This document shows positions 1-9,625 of a stretch of DNA of 64,000 nucleotides, piece by piece (position 1 is the first letter of the stretch; every line of letters starts with the position of its first letter). The position numbers and the translations under genes are program-made. Source of the DNA: Sideroxydans lithotrophicus (GTDB lineage Bacteria; Pseudomonadota; Gammaproteobacteria; Burkholderiales; Gallionellaceae); NCBI GenBank assembly GCA_020723185.1, contig DYJI01000002.1, positions 62,001-126,000 of the forward strand, written 5' to 3'. A model generated the notes under the pieces. That model was not told the origin of the DNA. It searched no databases and saw only the letters and a program-made list of their open reading frames with translations.

Positions 1-762
1 GAAGGCCAGTCCGGCTCCCGCGATGGCGGCGCAGAACACGGCCAGTTCACCCGCGCCGGGGATAGCGGGTTCGCCCAGGTATTTGGCGAACTCGGCGTGT
101 CCGGCGACATAGGCGAAGATGGCCAGCGCCGCCGCCACCATCACGGTCGGCATGATGGCCAGGCCGTCCAGACCGTCGGTCAGGTTCACCGCGTTGCTGC
201 TGCCCACGATGACCAGATACACCAGCACGATGAAACCGACCATGCCGAGCGGGATGACGAAGTTCTTGAAGAACGGCACGATGATCTCGGTGTGCTGCGG
301 CAACGTGGCATGCGTCCACAGATAGATTCCGACCGCCAGCGCGATCAGGGATTGCCAGAACATCTTGGCGCGCGCGGACAGCCCGTCCGGGTTCTTGTAG
401 ACCACCTTGCGGTAGTCGTCCACCCAGCCGATGGCCCCCACGCCCAGCGTGGTCAGCAACACCACCCACACATAGGCGTTGTGCAGATCGCCCCACAGCA
501 GGGTAGTGATCGCCACGGACATCAGTATCAGCGCGCCGCCCATGGTCGGCGTGCCGGCTTTCACCAGATGCGTCTGTGGGCCGTCGCTGCGCACCGACTG
601 GCCGATCTTCATCGCGGTCAGTTTGCGGATCATCCACGGACCGAGCATGAAGGAGATGATGAGCGCGGTCATCGCGGCCATCACTGCGCGCAGCGTGATG
701 TAGTTGAACACGCTGAATGCGCGGATATCCTGTGATAGCCATTGGGCTAATGCGAGCAGCAT
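1..762 (-). CDS. mraY: Phospho-N-acetylmuramoyl-pentapeptide-transferase, 3' end outside the window
   Basis: Integral inner-membrane enzyme that transfers phospho-MurNAc-pentapeptide from UDP to undecaprenyl phosphate, giving lipid I. About 254 N-terminal residues of the usual ~360 are present; the C-terminal third lies beyond base 1. The polytopic pattern is clear, and family motifs are readable: the GTPTMGG loop, GWVDDYRKV and [10 protein letters not shown], which carry the conserved Asp residues of the active site. The ATG at 762 is chosen because [11 protein letters not shown] matches the family N-terminus; it lies inside the last codons of murF (16-base overlap), so translation is coupled. 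It is the last visible gene of the dcw cluster. Confidence 0.96.
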   Translation of the reverse strand, partial: MLLALAQWLSQDIRAFSVFNYITLRAVMAAMTALIISFMLGPWMIRKLTAMKIGQSVRSDGPQTHLVKAGTPTMGGALILMSVAITTLLWGDLHNAYVWVVLLTTLGVGAIGWVDDYRKVVYKNPDGLSARAKMFWQSLIALAVGIYLWTHATLPQHTEIIVPFFKNFVIPLGMVGFIVLVYLVIVGSSNAVNLTDGLDGLAIMPTVMVAAALAIFAYVAGHAEFAKYLGEPAIPGAGELAVFCAAIAGAGLAF

Positions 763-2123
763 GTTTCCTCCTGTTGCAACGCGCAGGCCTGCACCACGCG
801 TTCCATTTTCATGAAGCGCGAGCCCTTCACCAGCACCGTGGTCTGCGCGTCCAGTTCTTGTTCGAGTACAGCCAGTAAACCTTCCACATCCGCGAAGTGC
901 GTTGCAGCGTTCCCGAATTCGGCCACGGCTTGCGCGGTGAGCGTGCCCAACGCATACAGCTTTTCGATGCCCAGTTCGCGTGCGGCGATGCCGATCTCGC
1001 GATGGAACTGTGCCGCGTTGTCGCCCAGTTCGCCCATGTCGCCCAGCACGAAGATGCGCTTGCCTGTCGCCTGCGCCAGCACCTCCAGTGCGGCATGCAT
1101 GGAAGCCGGATTGGCGTTGTAGGTATCGTCGATCAGCGTCGCGCCGCCCAGCGCCTGTTTGCGCTGCAAACGTCCCGCCACGCCGCCGAAGGATTCCAGT
1201 GCGCGCTCGATAGTTGCAATTGGCACATGCACGGCCAGCGCTGCGGTTGCGGCAGCCAGCGCGTTGCGCGCGTTGTGTTCGCCCGGCACCTGCAGCACGA
1301 CGCGCAGTTCGCCCGCCGGAGTGAACGCACGCAGTTCCCCGCCGAAACCCTGTGCCTGCCATTCGCCTTTCACGGCAGCGTTATGTTCCAGCGCGAAGTC
1401 GAACACGCGATGTTTGTCCGCCAGTGTGCGCCACAGTCCGGCATGCGCATCGTCGGCATTGATGACTGCGGTGCCGTTGCCTTGCAGCCCGGCGAAGATC
1501 TCGCCCTTGGCGCGCGCCACCCCTTCCACCGAACCCAGTCCTTGCAGATGCGCACCGCTGGCGTTGTTGACCAGCGCCACATCGGGCTGCGCGAGATGCG
1601 TGAGATATGCGATCTCGCCGGGGTGGTTCATGCCCATCTCGATCACGGCATAGCGATGTTGCGCGCGCAGCTTGAGCAGGGTGAGCGGCATGCCGATGTC
1701 GTTGTTGAAGTTGCCGCGTGTCGCCAGCACGGCGTCTTCGCCCGCGTGCGCAGCGAAGATCGCTGCCAGCATCTCCTTGACCGTGGTCTTGCCGTTGCTG
1801 CCGGTAACGGCGAGCAGCGGAATGTCGAACTGCCTGCGCCAGTACGCGGCCAGTTTTCCCAGCGCGAGGCGCGTGTCGGGCACGAACAACACTGGGCATC
1901 CCACTTCTTCCAGTACGCTGCCTTCCTTCACGATGGCCGCGACCGCACCGGCTTGCGCGGCCTGCGCGACGAACTGCGCGCCGTCGAAATGCTCGCCGCG
2001 CAACGCGATGAACAGGTCGCCCTGCGCGATGCTGCGCGTATCGGTGGAAACGGCGGTGAAGCGCACATCATTTCCGTCCATGCTGGCATGCAATGCGGCG
2101 GCGGCCTGTGAGAGCAGCATCAT
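747..2123 (-). CDS. murF: UDP-MurNAc-tripeptide--D-alanyl-D-alanine ligase
   Basis: Cytoplasmic ATP-dependent Mur ligase adding D-Ala-D-Ala to UDP-MurNAc-tripeptide, the last soluble precursor step. 458 residues, normal length. The ATP-binding P-loop GSNGKTT is at about residues 108-114. The frame is open upstream to 2465 but that part is antisense-like sequence within murE; the true start is the ATGATG at 2123, which overlaps the murE stop in an ATGA arrangement. It ends within the start of mraY. Part of the coupled murE-murF-mraY block. Confidence 0.97.
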   Translation of the reverse strand: MMLLSQAAAALHASMDGNDVRFTAVSTDTRSIAQGDLFIALRGEHFDGAQFVAQAAQAGAVAAIVKEGSVLEEVGCPVLFVPDTRLALGKLAAYWRRQFDIPLLAVTGSNGKTTVKEMLAAIFAAHAGEDAVLATRGNFNNDIGMPLTLLKLRAQHRYAVIEMGMNHPGEIAYLTHLAQPDVALVNNASGAHLQGLGSVEGVARAKGEIFAGLQGNGTAVINADDAHAGLWRTLADKHRVFDFALEHNAAVKGEWQAQGFGGELRAFTPAGELRVVLQVPGEHNARNALAAATAALAVHVPIATIERALESFGGVAGRLQRKQALGGATLIDDTYNANPASMHAALEVLAQATGKRIFVLGDMGELGDNAAQFHREIGIAARELGIEKLYALGTLTAQAVAEFGNAATHFADVEGLLAVLEQELDAQTTVLVKGSRFMKMERVVQACALQQEETCCSH

Positions 2124-3619
2124 GACCAGCGCTCCTCGGGTTTCCACATGCTCAGCGCGCGCTGCGCCAGTTCGCTGTCGGAGAAGGGATGGCGCACCCC
2201 GGCGATCTCCTGATATTCCTCGTGTCCCTTGCCGGCGATCAGCACGGTATCGTTGATACGCGCATGGTCGATGGCCTGCGCAATGGCGCGCGCGCGATCC
2301 TCGATCACCTGGCACTCGCCCTGCATGCCGGCACGGATCTCTTCGATGATCGAATGCGCATCTTCGCTGCGCGGATTGTCGCTGGTGACGATGCGCACAT
2401 CGGCGAAGCGCTCGGCGACCTTGCCCATCATCGGGCGCTTGCCGCGATCCCGGTCGCCGCCGCAACCGAACACGCAGATGACGTGACCGCCGGCCGGTTC
2501 AGTCGCCTCGCGCAGCGTCTTCAGCACGTTCTCCAGCGCATCCGGCGTGTGCGCGTAATCCACCACCACCATCGGCACTTCCTTGCCACCCAGTGTCTGC
2601 ATGCGTCCGGCGACCGCCTTTTGCAGGCCCAACTCGCGCACGGCGTCTTCCATGGCCACCCCGCTTGCCAGCAAAACTGCCAGCGCACCCAGCAGGTTGG
2701 AGGCATTGAACACGCCGACCAGACGGCTGCTCATATCCGCCGCGCCCCAACTGGTATGCAACGTCAGGGACATGCCCTGCATGTCCGCGCGTACCAGCTT
2801 GCCGTGCACCATGCGAATGCCGAGACGGCCGGCGCGCTGCAGCGCCTCTTCGCTCAGGCCATAGCCGATCACTTCCGCCGCACCGTCGCGCAGCGAGGTG
2901 GCCAGTTCGTCGCCGAAGGCATCGTCCAGATTGACCACAGCGAATTTGAGGCTGTCCCAGTCGAACAGCTTGCGCTTGGCCGCGGCGTAGTGCTGCATGT
3001 CGCCGTGGTAATCGAGATGGTCGCGTGTCAGGTTGGTGAGCAGCGCCACATCGAACTGCATGCCGTTGACGCGCCCTTGCGAGAGCGCATGCGAGGAGAC
3101 TTCCATCACCGCTGCTTGTGCGCCCTGCCGTATCCCCTCGGCCAGCAGCGCATGCAGATGCAGCACATCCGGCGTGGTGTTCACGCTCGCCTGCAAGGCA
3201 TCCGGAAAACCGTTGCCCAGCGTGCCGATCACCAGGCTCTTGCTGCCTACTGCGGAAAAGCAGCGTGCCAGCCACTGGCTGATCGAGGTCTTGCCGTTGG
3301 TGCCGGTCACCCCCACCGTCCACAATTTGGCCGACGGCTGACCATAGATGCTGTCTGCGATAAATCCGGCCTGTTGACGCAGACCATGCACCGGCAGATT
3401 GGGCACCGTCCATTCCGGACGCCAGACGAAATCCTGCGCCTCCCAGATCACCGCATTGGCGCCGTTCGCGATCGCCTGCGCGATGTAGCGACGCCCGTCA
3501 TTGCCTTCACCGGGATAGGCAACGAAGGTGTCGCCCGCCCGTACCGCGCGGCTATCCGAGACGAGGCGCTTGACCTCGATACCCAGCATGCCCAGTTCAC
3601 CGAGTCGAAGTGCGTTCAT
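2120..3619 (-). CDS. murE: UDP-MurNAc-L-alanyl-D-glutamate--2,6-diaminopimelate ligase
   Basis: Cytoplasmic Mur ligase that adds the third stem-peptide residue. 499 residues. P-loop GTNGKTS at 106-112. The sequence DNPR at 414-417, followed by SEDAH, is the signature of meso-diaminopimelate-adding MurE as opposed to the lysine-adding type, so the peptidoglycan is of the usual Gram-negative DAP type. The ATG at 3619 overlaps the ftsI stop by four bases (ATGA), and the stop overlaps the murF start in the same way. Confidence 0.97.
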   Translation of the reverse strand: MNALRLGELGMLGIEVKRLVSDSRAVRAGDTFVAYPGEGNDGRRYIAQAIANGANAVIWEAQDFVWRPEWTVPNLPVHGLRQQAGFIADSIYGQPSAKLWTVGVTGTNGKTSISQWLARCFSAVGSKSLVIGTLGNGFPDALQASVNTTPDVLHLHALLAEGIRQGAQAAVMEVSSHALSQGRVNGMQFDVALLTNLTRDHLDYHGDMQHYAAAKRKLFDWDSLKFAVVNLDDAFGDELATSLRDGAAEVIGYGLSEEALQRAGRLGIRMVHGKLVRADMQGMSLTLHTSWGAADMSSRLVGVFNASNLLGALAVLLASGVAMEDAVRELGLQKAVAGRMQTLGGKEVPMVVVDYAHTPDALENVLKTLREATEPAGGHVICVFGCGGDRDRGKRPMMGKVAERFADVRIVTSDNPRSEDAHSIIEEIRAGMQGECQVIEDRARAIAQAIDHARINDTVLIAGKGHEEYQEIAGVRHPFSDSELAQRALSMWKPEERWS

Positions 3620-5340
3620 GTCTCCTCCTCCACCAGTTGTGCGGACTGCAGGACATTGTTCAGCGGTGCATCGTAAGGGACGTCCAGCGCGCGCAGCGAA
3701 GCGCTCATCACACTCTGGAAAACAGGTGCGGCGACCAGTCCGCCGTAGTATTGGGCACCGGACGGTTCATCCACCATCACGGCCACGATCAGGCGTGGAT
3801 CGGAGGCCGGCGCCATGCCGACGAAGGAGGCGACGTACTCATCCACGTAGCGGCCGTTCTGCAATTTGTGCGCGGTCCCCGTCTTGCCCGCCACGCGATA
3901 GCCGCGGATCTGCGCCAGCGGCGCGGTGCCGCCGGGCTTCACCACCAGTTCCAGCATGTCGCGCACCGCGCGCGCGGTGCGTATCGAATAGACCGGCTCG
4001 CCCGCCACGTGCCCGGTTTGACGCAGCATGCTGACCGGCTTGAGTTCTCCGTCGTTGGCGAACACGGTATAGGCACGGGCAAGCTGCAACAGGTTGACCG
4101 AGATACCGTTGCCGTAGGACATGGTGGCCTGCTCAATGGGCCGCCATGTCTTGAAATCGCGCAGGATGCCGGTCGCTTCGCCGGGGAAACCGCTGCCGGT
4201 TCGCATGCCGAAACCCGCATCGCTCAGGTGCCCCCAGAACGTATGCGGCGTCAGCGACAACGCCATCTTGGCCGAACCGACGTTGCTCGATTTCTGGATG
4301 ATCTGCGAGACGGTCATCACACCGTCCGGATGCGTGTCGTGGATGGTGCGGCCGTTGATGGTCAGCCTGCCGTCGCCGGTATCGATACGGGTATCCGGCT
4401 TGAACTTCCCTTCTTCCAGCACGGCGGCTGCCGCGAACGCCTTCATGGTCGAGCCGGGCTCGAACAGGTCGGTGACGGCACGATTGCGCATCACGGACAG
4501 CGTCGCACCTTTGCGATTGTTCGGGTTGTAGGTGGGCCAATTGGCCAGCGCCAGCACCTCGCCGCTCCTCGCATCCAGCACGATGATGGAGCCGGACTGG
4601 GCCTTGTGGTCTATCACAGCCTGCTTGATCTCGCGGAACGCCAGGAACTGCAGTTTGCTGTCTATGCTCAGCGCGACATCGCCGCCCTCTTTCGGCGCAC
4701 GCAGACTGGCCACGTCCTCGATGATCTGCCCGCGCCTGTCCTTGATCACGCGCTGACTGCCCGGCTTGCCGCCCAGCGTCTCCTGCAGCGCCAGCTCGAT
4801 GCCTTCGCGACCGTTATCGTCCACATCGGTGAAGCCAAGCAGATGGGAAGTCACCTCGCCCGCCGGGTAGTAGCGCTTGTATTCCCGTTGCAGCGATATA
4901 CCCGGGATATTGAGTGCCGCCACCTTGCGCGCCTGCTCCGGCGGCAACTGGCGCTTGAGATAGACGAAATCGCGCCGCGCCTGAAGTTTGTCGCGCAATG
5001 CCTCGGGTTTCATATCCAGCGCCCGCGCGAGGTTCATCAGCTGGCGCATATCGATCACCACCTCGGCCGGACTGGCCCAGACAGACTCCACCGGCGTGCT
5101 GATCGCCAGCGGCTCGCCGTTGCGGTCGGTGATCATGCCGCGATGCGCGGGCACCTCGATCACGCGCGCATAGCGCGCATCGCCTTTCTGCTGCAGAAAA
5201 TCGTTGTTGATCCCCTGCAGGTAGACGGCTCGCGCGAACAGCGCCAGCATCACCAGCAGCAACAGCACGAACAGGAGGCGCGAGCGCCAGGCGGGCAAGG
5301 CAAGCTGCGCAGAGGTCTGGGGGAGCGAGGCGTAGTTCAT
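3616..5340 (-). CDS. ftsI: Peptidoglycan D,D-transpeptidase FtsI (PBP3)
   Basis: Septal class B penicillin-binding protein that cross-links peptidoglycan at the divisome. 574 residues: short cytoplasmic tail, one membrane anchor at about 21-38, pedestal domain, then the transpeptidase domain with all three active-site motifs: STMK at 297-300 (acylated Ser297), SSN at 351-353 and KTGT at 486-489. The ATG at 5340 overlaps the ftsL stop (ATGA). The gene lies in the standard dcw position between ftsL and murE. Confidence 0.97.
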   Translation of the reverse strand: MNYASLPQTSAQLALPAWRSRLLFVLLLLVMLALFARAVYLQGINNDFLQQKGDARYARVIEVPAHRGMITDRNGEPLAISTPVESVWASPAEVVIDMRQLMNLARALDMKPEALRDKLQARRDFVYLKRQLPPEQARKVAALNIPGISLQREYKRYYPAGEVTSHLLGFTDVDDNGREGIELALQETLGGKPGSQRVIKDRRGQIIEDVASLRAPKEGGDVALSIDSKLQFLAFREIKQAVIDHKAQSGSIIVLDARSGEVLALANWPTYNPNNRKGATLSVMRNRAVTDLFEPGSTMKAFAAAAVLEEGKFKPDTRIDTGDGRLTINGRTIHDTHPDGVMTVSQIIQKSSNVGSAKMALSLTPHTFWGHLSDAGFGMRTGSGFPGEATGILRDFKTWRPIEQATMSYGNGISVNLLQLARAYTVFANDGELKPVSMLRQTGHVAGEPVYSIRTARAVRDMLELVVKPGGTAPLAQIRGYRVAGKTGTAHKLQNGRYVDEYVASFVGMAPASDPRLIVAVMVDEPSGAQYYGGLVAAPVFQSVMSASLRALDVPYDAPLNNVLQSAQLVEEET

Positions 5341-5618
5341 GGCCGCACCCCGTCACCGTCGATGCGCACCAGGTGCATCTGGTCGCTGACAGGCATGTGC
5401 ATCTGCAATTGCTGGCGTGCGAGCTTCTCTACGCGCGTCGGCATCGCCAGCGTGCTCTGCTCCAACTGCAATTTGCCCCACTCTACATCCATCTGTTGCG
5501 CCCGTTCTTTCTCGTACTGCAGATCCACAAACAATTTGCGCGCTTTGTGCTGGGAGGTGACGACTCCCAACGCACAGGCGATGACCAGAATCAGCAACGC
5601 TACATTCAGCCTAGCCAC
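5337..5618 (-). CDS. ftsL: Cell division protein FtsL
   Basis: Small bitopic divisome protein that bridges FtsB/FtsQ to FtsW/FtsI. 93 residues: an N-terminal membrane helix (about 5-22) followed by a periplasmic leucine-zipper-like coiled coil (about 28-70), the family architecture. Sequence conservation is low in this family, so position between rsmH and ftsI is the main support. The start is GTG at 5618, eight bases inside the end of rsmH; the stop overlaps the ftsI ATG. Confidence 0.93.
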   Translation of the reverse strand: MARLNVALLILVIACALGVVTSQHKARKLFVDLQYEKERAQQMDVEWGKLQLEQSTLAMPTRVEKLARQQLQMHMPVSDQMHLVRIDGDGVRP

Positions 5619-6543
5619 CCAGCCGCTCCGCCACTCTGAGCACCGCGCTGCGCGCGCGCGGGTTGGCTGCCAGCTCGGCAGCCGATGCGAACACCGGCTT
5701 GCCGATCAGCTTGAGCTTCCCCTGCGGAACGTCCGCCGCGCGGATCGGCACGAACTTGGGCACCTTGTCGCCCTGCGCCATGTCGCGCATGAAACGTTTC
5801 ACGATGCGGTCTTCAAGGGAGTGGAAGCTGATGATGGACATGCGCCCGCCCGCTTTCAGACGCCCCACGCACTGCGGAAGAACATTCTCGAGCTCTTCGA
5901 GCTCGCGATTGAGATGAATCCGTATAGCCTGAAAGGTTCGCGTGGCCGGGTTCTTGCCCGGTTCGCGCGTGCGCACGCACTGCCCCACGATGTCGCCGAG
6001 CTGCCCGGTTGTCTCGATAGCCCGCTCCTGGCGCGCAGCAACAATCGTCCTTGCAATCTGCCTAGCAAACCGTTCTTCGCCGTAATCACGTATCACCTCC
6101 GCCAGTTCTCTTTCTTCCACGGTCGCCAGCCATTCGGCTGCCGTCTGCCCACTGCTCGTATCCATGCGCATGTCCAGCGGCGCATCGAAACGGAAACTGA
6201 AGCCACGCTGCTCGTCGTCCAGTTGCGGCGACGACACCCCCAGATCCAGCAGTACACCATCCACCTTGTCCACGCCCTGCTCGGTCAGCACTTGCGCCAA
6301 CTGCTCGAAGCCGCGATGCACCAGCGTGAATCTCGCATCATTGATCACGCGCCCTGCTGCGATGGCCGCCGGATCCTTGTCCAGTGCGATCAATCGCCCC
6401 TGCGCTCCCAGGCGCTGCATGATCAGGCGACTATGCCCGCCGCGACCAAAAGTGCCGTCCACGTAGATGCCATCCGGCCGCACCTGCAACGCATCGACCG
6501 CTTCGTTCAACAGGACGGTCGCATGCGCGAACGCGTCACTCAC
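5611..6543 (-). CDS. rsmH: 16S rRNA (cytosine(1402)-N(4))-methyltransferase
   Basis: SAM-dependent methyltransferase that N4-methylates C1402 in the decoding centre of 16S rRNA. 310 residues, normal length. The GTFGRGGHS segment near residue 30 is the SAM-binding glycine motif, and the C-terminal half has the conserved [13 protein letters not shown] stretch. The start is GTG at 6543, overlapping the mraZ stop (GTGA), so translation is coupled to mraZ. Formerly mraW. Confidence 0.97.
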   Translation of the reverse strand: MSDAFAHATVLLNEAVDALQVRPDGIYVDGTFGRGGHSRLIMQRLGAQGRLIALDKDPAAIAAGRVINDARFTLVHRGFEQLAQVLTEQGVDKVDGVLLDLGVSSPQLDDEQRGFSFRFDAPLDMRMDTSSGQTAAEWLATVEERELAEVIRDYGEERFARQIARTIVAARQERAIETTGQLGDIVGQCVRTREPGKNPATRTFQAIRIHLNRELEELENVLPQCVGRLKAGGRMSIISFHSLEDRIVKRFMRDMAQGDKVPKFVPIRAADVPQGKLKLIGKPVFASAAELAANPRARSAVLRVAERLGG

Positions 6544-6986
6544 AAGGTGAACCCTTCCAGCTCCGGCGGCAGATCGTCCATCGAGAAACTAGTCATCTTC
6601 TCGTACTGCGCCTGCCAGCGCGCCTCGTCCCACAATTCGAATTTGTTGCCCTGACCGACCAGCATCACGCGCTTGTCCAGCTTGGCGTAATCACGCAGGG
6701 TCGCGGAGATCAGCACGCGCCCGGCAGCATCCATGACCACGTCTTCCGCATGACCGACCAGGAAGCGCTGCAAAGCGCGCGTTTTAGGATTGAAAGCGGA
6801 AAGCTGCATCAGCTTCTCGCGGATGGGTTGCCACTCGGGCTGCGGATAGACGAGCAGACAACCGTCGGCATCGGCGGTCAGCACCAACTGACCGGCGCAA
6901 TGGGCCAGCAGCATGTCGCGATACCGCGTGGGTATCGTCAGCCTGCCCTTGCCATCCAGATTGAATTGCGCCGCCCCTTGGAACAT
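6540..6986 (-). CDS. mraZ: Transcriptional regulator MraZ
   Basis: AbrB-like DNA-binding protein that forms a ring and represses the dcw operon promoter. 148 residues with two SpoVT/AbrB-type halves; the [13 protein letters not shown] and [14 protein letters not shown] segments are the paired conserved motifs. The ATG at 6986 begins [15 protein letters not shown], the family N-terminus; an upstream in-frame ATG at 7016 is rejected because it would lie in the operator and has no homologous sequence. The reading starts just downstream of five decameric repeats that are its probable own binding sites. Confidence 0.97.
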   Translation of the reverse strand: MFQGAAQFNLDGKGRLTIPTRYRDMLLAHCAGQLVLTADADGCLLVYPQPEWQPIREKLMQLSAFNPKTRALQRFLVGHAEDVVMDAAGRVLISATLRDYAKLDKRVMLVGQGNKFELWDEARWQAQYEKMTSFSMDDLPPELEGFTL

Positions 6987-6990
6987 GGAA

Positions 6991-7040
6991 CCCCTTTGCC
7001 TCCCATTTATTCCCACTTTTTACCACTGGGTCCCACTATA
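6991..7040 (-). promoter_or_regulatory. MraZ operator: five tandem 10-bp repeats
   Basis: On the plus strand five consecutive decamers start at 6991, 7001, 7011, 7021 and 7031; three begin TCCCA (7001, 7011, 7031) and the others are TACCACT and CCCCT variants. On the coding strand this is GTGGGA-type boxes repeated every 10 bp, exactly one per helical turn. MraZ of other bacteria is known to bind GTGGG-type direct repeats of this kind. The array runs from the -10 box to the mraZ start codon, as expected for autorepression. Confidence 0.88.
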
Positions 7041-7063
7041 TTGAAAACAATCGGGTCGGTCAA
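7035..7063 (-). promoter_or_regulatory. dcw operon sigma70 promoter (mraZp)
   Basis: Reading the minus strand, TTGACC (7063-7058) is followed after exactly 17 bases by TATAGT (7040-7035), a close match to the sigma70 consensus with ideal spacing. Transcription would begin at about 7028, inside the MraZ repeat array, some 42 bases before the mraZ ATG. Confidence 0.82.
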
Positions 7064-7252
7064 GCAGGAAAATGGGTTTTTTCTTTTCAGGACAAAGGGT
7101 TAGCGGCTTTCGTTGAGATAAAATAAATACGCTTAAAAAGCAATGGATTGCACAAAACAGCTAAAGTTGTTTGTGATGGAAGGTCTATATATTTGGCAGG
7201 ACGACACGATACTTCGCATCGTCCCGATGAAGGAACTGCACAGAGGAATGAC

Positions 7253-8428
7253 TCAGTTGAGTGTCGGCTCGCCGCCCTTGGGGAACAGCACCCACATGCG
7301 ACCGCGCTGCTTCATGCGCCCCGCTTTGGCACCAGCCAGCTCGCCGAAACCCCAGAAGAAGTCGGCTCGCACCGCCCCCTTGATGGCACCGCCGGTGTCC
7401 TGCGCGAACATGAGGCGATTGAGCGGTTCTTCGGTGTTGGGCTGGGTCGTGGACAGGAACACCGGCACGCCGAGCGGCATGGTGCGCCGGTCAACTGCGA
7501 TGCTGTATTCGTTGGTGAGCGGCACACCCAATGCCCCCACCGGACCCGAGATCGCATCCGGCATTTCACGGAAGAACACATAGCTGGGGTTGTGCCCCAG
7601 CAACACTGCGAGCCGTTCCGGATTCTTTTCAGCCCAGCGCTTGATGCTTTGCATCGAAGCCTGGTCTGCCGTCATCTCACCCATATCGATCAGACGCCGC
7701 CCGATGGACGCGTAGGGATGCCCGTTCTGGTCGGCGTAGCCGATCTTGACGCGAGTGCCATCCTCCAGCTGGACACGCCCCGAACCCTGTATCTGCAGAA
7801 AGAACAGCTCCACTTCGTTGTCCACCCACAGGAAGGCATGGCCTTGTAGCGCCTCGGCCCGACCCGCATCGATCTCGGCACGATTGAAGTAGGGCACGAC
7901 ACGCTTGCCTTCCAGACGGGCGCGCGCCGTCTTGCCACGGAATTCTGGATACAGTTCACCCATGTCCACTTCCAGCATGTCTTCCGGCGGCGCATAGACC
8001 GGGTAGGGGTATTTGGCGCTCTGCTTGCGGCTGCCGTATAGCAGGGGCTCGTAATAGCCGGTGACCAGTCCGGTATCCGTGCCGTCCGGGTTGAGGACGC
8101 GATAGGGAGTGAACCAGGTCTCGTAGAAAGTGCGTTGCGCCATCAGGTCGTCCGGTGCGATGGCTTTCGCCGCATCGCAGATCGGCAACCACAAAGTCTT
8201 GTAGCGCAGTGCACTGCAACTCTGCTCGAGCGCCGGCCAGGAGGCCGGCAATTCCTGATTCAGCCAGTCCGGTAGCTCCGACCAGCTGGCCAGCATGAAA
8301 TCGGGCGAGACCTTGCCGACCGGCGGCACCGGCTCGATCACCGCAGGCTTGAACATGTTGCAGGCCGACAACCAGACACTGAGGCCCAACAGCAGGGCCA
8401 GATTACGAACGGGCAAGAGAGACTTCAT
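7253..8428 (-). CDS. mltA: Membrane-bound lytic murein transglycosylase A
   Basis: Outer-membrane lipoprotein that cleaves the MurNAc-GlcNAc bond with formation of 1,6-anhydroMurNAc. 391 residues. A lipobox LSAC puts the lipidated cysteine at residue 23. The MltA domain (GYYEPLLYGSR region) is followed by a 3D domain whose conserved aspartates are seen in FAQDTGGAIKG near the C-terminus. Its product, anhydro-muropeptides, feeds the AnmK recycling enzyme encoded at 29.4 kb. Ten bases separate it from apaG upstream, so the two are probably cotranscribed. Confidence 0.95.
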   Translation of the reverse strand: MKSLLPVRNLALLLGLSVWLSACNMFKPAVIEPVPPVGKVSPDFMLASWSELPDWLNQELPASWPALEQSCSALRYKTLWLPICDAAKAIAPDDLMAQRTFYETWFTPYRVLNPDGTDTGLVTGYYEPLLYGSRKQSAKYPYPVYAPPEDMLEVDMGELYPEFRGKTARARLEGKRVVPYFNRAEIDAGRAEALQGHAFLWVDNEVELFFLQIQGSGRVQLEDGTRVKIGYADQNGHPYASIGRRLIDMGEMTADQASMQSIKRWAEKNPERLAVLLGHNPSYVFFREMPDAISGPVGALGVPLTNEYSIAVDRRTMPLGVPVFLSTTQPNTEEPLNRLMFAQDTGGAIKGAVRADFFWGFGELAGAKAGRMKQRGRMWVLFPKGGEPTLN

Positions 8429-8438
8429 CGTTTCCTGA

Positions 8439-8822
8439 CTAATGCAGCGTGCGCGGCACGCTCAATACGAACTGGGGCACGGGGACCGTGAACTCGCCAC
8501 CGTCCAGTACTTGCATGCGGTAGCTGCCCGACATTGTACCCACTTGGGTGGCCAGCACGGTGCCACTTGAATATTCGAACTTCTCGCCCGGCTTGATCAC
8601 CGGCTGCTCGCCGACCACCCCCTTGCCCTTCACTTCCTGCACGTGGTTGTTGGCATCCGTGATGATCCAGTGACGGCTCAGCAACTGCACCGCCTGCGGC
8701 CCCTGATTGGTGATGGTGATGGTGTAGGAGAAAACGAAGCGTTCATCCGCCTCATCGGATTGTTCCGCCAGATGGCGTACCTGTACGGCAACGTGAACAC
8801 GATATCGAGAAGAATCATCCAT
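8439..8822 (-). CDS. apaG: Co2+/Mg2+ efflux protein ApaG
   Basis: 127-residue single-domain ApaG protein with a fibronectin-III-like fold. Recognised from the family core TITNQGPQAVQLLSRHW, KGKGVVGEQPVIKPGE and the MSGSYRM region. Cellular role is not settled: it is linked to Co/Mg tolerance and diadenosine tetraphosphate in enterobacteria. It starts at ATG 8822 and diverges from rpe, with a 113-base shared upstream region. Confidence 0.93.
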   Translation of the reverse strand: MDDSSRYRVHVAVQVRHLAEQSDEADERFVFSYTITITNQGPQAVQLLSRHWIITDANNHVQEVKGKGVVGEQPVIKPGEKFEYSSGTVLATQVGTMSGSYRMQVLDGGEFTVPVPQFVLSVPRTLH

Positions 8823-8875
8823 CGTTGCATTTCACCGTATTTTACATGTCATGACAAGCCGCACAGCGGCGCAGG

Positions 8876-8901
8876 GCGCATTTCAGGTAAAATGCGCGTC
8901 C
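8876..8901 (+). promoter_or_regulatory. Inverted repeat and -10-like box upstream of rpe
   Basis: GCGCATTT (8876-8883) and AAATGCGC (8890-8897) form an 8-bp perfect inverted repeat with a 6-base spacer. TAAAAT at 8888-8893 could be the rpe -10 box, followed by a GCGCGTCC discriminator; no good -35 is visible at 16-18 bases. The dyad may be an operator between the divergent apaG and rpe genes. Function is inferred only from position. Confidence 0.4.
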
Positions 8902-8935
8902 AAAATTCAAACCCGTCTCAATTAAAGGAACTCTC

Positions 8936-9625
8936 ATGGATTATCAGATCGCCCCCTCCATCCTCTCCGCAAACTTTGCCAAGCTGGGCGAGGAAGTGGA
9001 CAACGTGCTGGCCTCCGGTGCGGACATCGTGCACTTCGATGTGATGGACAACCACTACGTGCCCAACCTGACCATAGGTCCCTTGGTCTGCGAAGCGCTA
9101 CGCAAACACGGCGTGACTGCAGACATCGACGTGCACCTGATGGTCAAGCCGGTGGATCGCATCATCCCCGACTTCGCCAAGGCCGGCGCGACCTACATCA
9201 CCTTCCACCCGGAAGCCTCCGAGCACATCGACCGCACCATCGGCATGATCAAGGAACTCGGCTGCAAGGCTGGTCTGGTGTTCAATCCCGCCACACCGCT
9301 GGATATTCTCGAGTACACCCTGCCCAAGCTGGACATGGTGCTGCTGATGTCGGTCAACCCCGGCTTCGGCGGTCAGAAATTCATCCCGCACGTGCTGGAC
9401 AAGGCACGCAAGGTACGCGCCATGATCGACGCCGGCGGTTACAAGTGCCGTCTGGAGATCGACGGTGGCGTGGGCCCGGCCAACATCAAGGAAGTGGCTG
9501 AAGCAGGCGTCGACACTTTCGTGGCCGGTTCTGCCGTGTTCGGCAAGAAGAACGACAAAGACGCGAACCACTACAACACCATCATCGGCGAACTGCGCGC
9601 AGAGCTGGCCAAAGTCGGCAAGTAA
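8936..9625 (+). CDS. rpe: Ribulose-phosphate 3-epimerase
   Basis: Interconverts D-ribulose 5-phosphate and D-xylulose 5-phosphate in the pentose phosphate and, if present, Calvin cycles. 229 residues, a TIM barrel. Readable motifs are [15 protein letters not shown] at the N-terminus, [12 protein letters not shown] with the metal-binding HxD, VHLMVKP, and [12 protein letters not shown] with the phosphate loop. Start ATG 8936 follows the ribosome-binding sequence AAAGGAA. It overlaps gph by one base; gph and trpE follow as in many beta- and gammaproteobacteria. Confidence 0.97.
   Translation: MDYQIAPSILSANFAKLGEEVDNVLASGADIVHFDVMDNHYVPNLTIGPLVCEALRKHGVTADIDVHLMVKPVDRIIPDFAKAGATYITFHPEASEHIDRTIGMIKELGCKAGLVFNPATPLDILEYTLPKLDMVLLMSVNPGFGGQKFIPHVLDKARKVRAMIDAGGYKCRLEIDGGVGPANIKEVAEAGVDTFVAGSAVFGKKNDKDANHYNTIIGELRAELAKVGK

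Noticed and set aside
3610-6654. Plus-strand open frame of about 1014 codons opposite ftsI, ftsL and rsmH
   Set aside because: It lies antisense to well-supported genes; the predicted protein is rich in His, Arg and Gln with no domain, as expected for the shadow of GC-rich coding sequence. The same holds for the long plus-strand frames at 22017-24035 (opposite rpoD) and 31533-33593 (opposite argC and neighbours).
7205-7230. Small hairpin ACGAT...ATCGT downstream of mltA as a terminator
   Set aside because: Only five base pairs, and no T-run on the minus strand; it was not strong enough to list.
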